From NCBI GenBank assembly GCA_934667425.1, contig CAKULV010000007.1, positions 11,694-75,693 on the forward strand: a stretch of 64,000 bases of DNA, written 5' to 3'. This stretch comes from an uncultured Kiritimatiellota bacterium (GTDB lineage: Bacteria > Verrucomicrobiota > Kiritimatiellia > RFP12 > UBA1067). How positions within the stretch are numbered: the stretch's first letter is position 1; each line of letters begins with the position of its first letter. This document shows, piece after piece, positions 61,688 through 64,000 of this stretch. The translations under genes were made by a program, and so were the position numbers. The notes under the pieces are model-generated. The model was given only the letters and a program-made list of their open reading frames with translations. It made no database searches and was not told where the DNA came from.

Positions 61688-63692
61688 ACATGCAAAATCG
61701 GTAGCCGCTGTTGCCATCGGCGGCATGCTTGCGGCGAATGCCATTGCGGATGCCACCTGGAAGGCGGCGTTGGATGGTGCGTGGGAGTCAGCAGGAAACT
61801 GGTCTCCCGAAAGGTTGCCCCTCGCGACGGAACGTGCGCTGATAACGCCGTCTGACAATGCCTACACCGTGACTATAAGCACGGCGCAGACGGTGCAGGG
61901 TCTGACACTTTCGGGACAATCCGACCGCTCCTATAGGACGCGGCTTAAGATTGACGCGCCGCTGACGATTGACGGTGCGGAGCTGACGGCCAGATATTGC
62001 GACATTGTCGTTGGCGAATCCGGCAACCTTGAGATCAGGAACAGCTCGTCGCAGAATTCGCTTCTTGGCACTGGAAGCCGCCTTACGGTTGACGGAGGCA
62101 CTTTCGCCATGACCAACGCAGTGGCAAAGCCTTTGCTCATAGGCGAAAAAGAGTGGCTAAACGGTGGAAGCCCATCGTTTGTCGTAAACGCTGGCCGCGC
62201 TGTCTTCAGCGGTTCGGGCCTGATGCTCTTTGCGTCTGCTTCCGGCTATTCGCGGACGGAGTTGAATGGCGGCACATTGGAGTTCGTGGATTCGTCCGCC
62301 AACGCAAACGCCATGCTGTGCTACCTCGACCTGAACAGCGACGCGGGCGAGGCCTTCAAGATCGCAGGCGATGCGGAACTGCTGTTCAGCCATGGCGGAT
62401 CCATTACGTTCGGCCGTGGCGTACATACGTTTTCCGACAACGCAAAGATGCGCATGGTATCGGTGCGGGACAGCAACATGCTGGTGTTTGGGCCGTACAG
62501 TTCGGACAACAATCGGATGTCCACGGTCAACATATCCGGGAACGCCTCAATCGAAGCCGGCGAGCTTCGCGAGTTTCTCTTCGGCAAGGCAGACCTGCGC
62601 ACGACAGGGACGAAGGGCGTCTTCAATTTGTCGGGCGGCTTTGTGGAACTCGGCTACCGAGTGCAGCTCGGTGGAGGCATCGGCGTATACGAGATGAGCC
62701 AGGCCGGTGGGCGGTTTGTGGCGCGTCGGTACGGCGTACGCATTGGCGGCGTTCCGTATACCCTGTACAATACCTCGCACGCCAACGCCAAGGATCTGTG
62801 CTGCACGAGTACCGTTACGGTCGCGGGCGGCATATTCGAGTGCCGTGCGGAACTGTCGCACGGCATTTCGCCGAGAAAGTCCATGTGGGGGCTAGTCGTT
62901 GGCGCGGGTCTTGTCGGCAAGAAGACTCCGCACCTGATGAACGGTTGGACAGACGGCAGGCTTGTCATTGCCGATGGCGGCACGGTCTCGAATGGCGCAT
63001 GTGCGAAGATCGTCGGCGTCGGCAAGGCCATAGGTACGATTCTCCAGACAGGAGGAAGGTTCACTGGCGATGGCGCGACGGAATGGTTCAACGAGGCGCG
63101 TGACGCGCTTGTCCTTGGTGCGTTCGGCGGCACGGGAATCTACGATATGCGGGGCGGCGCTGCTGAATTGGATTGCCCGCTCTATGTAGGCGGAACGACG
63201 CTCGCGCTTCTGCAGAAGACAGATGAAAGTGGGGAACTCCCGTCTGATACAGAGGGCAAGGCCGTAGGGACATTGAGGATATCGGGCGGCGCGATGTCTG
63301 TGGCGCGAGACGCCGTGGTGGGGCTGGACGGTACCGGCACGATAGAGCTTGCGGGGGACGGTACGCTGACGATTGGCCGCAACCTGACGTTGACAAACGC
63401 GGTCGATGGCTGTGCCCCTACGCTGCGGTTTGCGCTTTCCGGCGAGACAGCGCCTACCCTAAAGATTGGCGGTTCGCTGAATGTGGACGAAGGGGCGAAG
63501 CTTGTCGTGGATGCAGGCGATTTCGACGGGCCGTACGGGAGATTCCTGCTTGTTGATTGCGCGTCCGCCGATTGGAGGTTCGCAGAGGCGGATGTCACTT
63601 TTATCGGCAGCCCCGATCTTTCGATTCGCCGACGTGCGGATGGCAACCTGTATCTTGTCCGTCGCCGTGGAAGCAGGATCATAGTTCGATAA
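61680..63692 (+). CDS. Autotransporter-passenger-like surface beta-helix protein
   Basis: The protein has 670 residues. Signal (SVAAVAIGGMLAANAIADA) is followed by a repetitive beta-helix (LTIDGAELTARYCDIVVGESGNLEI, STVNISGNASIEAGELREFLFG, GTLRISGGAMSVARDAVVGLDGTGTIEL). The tail is LSIRRRADGNLYLVRRRG. There is no C-terminal barrel, so export and anchoring must use another route. Probably a cell-surface adhesin or glycan binder. ATG 61680 follows AAAGGGGAGCGG. Confidence 0.8.
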   Translation: MNEHAKSVAAVAIGGMLAANAIADATWKAALDGAWESAGNWSPERLPLATERALITPSDNAYTVTISTAQTVQGLTLSGQSDRSYRTRLKIDAPLTIDGAELTARYCDIVVGESGNLEIRNSSSQNSLLGTGSRLTVDGGTFAMTNAVAKPLLIGEKEWLNGGSPSFVVNAGRAVFSGSGLMLFASASGYSRTELNGGTLEFVDSSANANAMLCYLDLNSDAGEAFKIAGDAELLFSHGGSITFGRGVHTFSDNAKMRMVSVRDSNMLVFGPYSSDNNRMSTVNISGNASIEAGELREFLFGKADLRTTGTKGVFNLSGGFVELGYRVQLGGGIGVYEMSQAGGRFVARRYGVRIGGVPYTLYNTSHANAKDLCCTSTVTVAGGIFECRAELSHGISPRKSMWGLVVGAGLVGKKTPHLMNGWTDGRLVIADGGTVSNGACAKIVGVGKAIGTILQTGGRFTGDGATEWFNEARDALVLGAFGGTGIYDMRGGAAELDCPLYVGGTTLALLQKTDESGELPSDTEGKAVGTLRISGGAMSVARDAVVGLDGTGTIELAGDGTLTIGRNLTLTNAVDGCAPTLRFALSGETAPTLKIGGSLNVDEGAKLVVDAGDFDGPYGRFLLVDCASADWRFAEADVTFIGSPDLSIRRRADGNLYLVRRRGSRIIVR

Positions 63693-63928
63693 TGGAGATG
63701 CGCCTCGCCTCACGCGAGACGTCGCTGATCTCGATACGCGAGTCCAGTCATCCTTTGCCTAAAATCCTATGACAGGTTGCGGAAGCCGATGATGCCGCAT
63801 CTGGTCAATTGAATGCAGATTCCTGACGCCTAAAATTCATCTGGCGTATGGCCATTCGCTTTGCGCATTCACCGACAGGGGATTTTCGGCAATATGTGTG
63901 CGCGCGGTGATGCGTGTCGTGGCGCCCA

Positions 63929-63999
63929 GTTCGTCAAATAGAACGGACACTCTTTGGTAGTTGGTGCTTTCATTGCGTTCGTCAAAAGCTGGACACTTT
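63929..63999. repeat. Two direct copies of a GTTCGTCAAA...GGACACT motif at the window edge
   Basis: Copies at 63929-63953 and 63977-63999 share GTTCGTCAAA and GGACACT. Such motifs occur at insertion-sequence ends, and an element may begin just outside the window. The rest of 63693-63928 holds no gene I can support. Confidence 0.4.
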
Positions 64000-64000
64000 C

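Overview
The window looks like a GC-rich, diderm, polysaccharide-degrading bacterium of the PVC superphylum, most likely a Kiritimatiellota or Verrucomicrobiota-type gut or rumen organism. That placement is inference. It rests on DUF4832 and GH28-like secreted proteins, an autotransporter-like passenger protein with no barrel, an ECF sigma factor followed by a Ser/Thr kinase, BamD- and LptE-like envelope genes, and O-antigen sugar genes. No rRNA or tRNA gene was seen.

Layout. 1-3913: a large secreted-type protein (glutamine-amidotransferase domain plus two near-identical DUF4832 modules). 3914-11769: DedA and a short OppD-like ATPase (minus strand), then an LplT/PlsC fusion, a TetR regulator, a DUF2339-like membrane protein and a repeat-rich lipoprotein. 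11770-16300: dnaK, groES, groEL. 16408-18046: sigma factor and kinase. 18395-24990: an accessory, partly AT-richer island with small proteins, a DUF2971 protein, a compact radical-SAM RiPP locus (49-residue Cys-rich precursor, two SPASM maturases, one amidohydrolase), decayed AbiE/helicase defence genes, and repeat-rich non-coding DNA. 25159-37863: housekeeping genes (uvrC, Na/Pi symporter, dxr, antiporter with a PTS EIIA domain, BamD- and LptE-like proteins, siroheme-decarboxylase-like protein, trmL, a nuclease). 37930-51656: a surface-polysaccharide locus with four glycosyltransferases, a flippase, a GT10 fucosyltransferase, and genes for a CDP-3,6-dideoxyhexose pathway that may end in a branched (yersiniose-type) sugar. 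A REP-type transposase sits cleanly inside this operon. 51701-63692: sugar isomerase, NagA, esterase, a NarX/NarL-type sensor-regulator pair, and secreted carbohydrate-active proteins, which together look like a glycan sensing and degradation locus.

Five patterns cross gene boundaries. (1) Most recognisable promoters are extended -10 boxes (TGnTATAAT). Several lie only 6-11 nt before an ATG with no Shine-Dalgarno sequence, so near-leaderless transcription is likely. (2) The sensor-regulator cassette at 54695-57402 once had a second copy at about 3.9 kb. That copy is reduced to its two ends joined at a CTTTTC microhomology. (3) Fragments of other genes (DUF4832 tail, groEL tail, Na/Pi symporter head) are scattered between genes. 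(4) Small palindromic repeats occur between genes and also in frame inside two genes. (5) The RiPP locus is the best candidate for a poorly described system.
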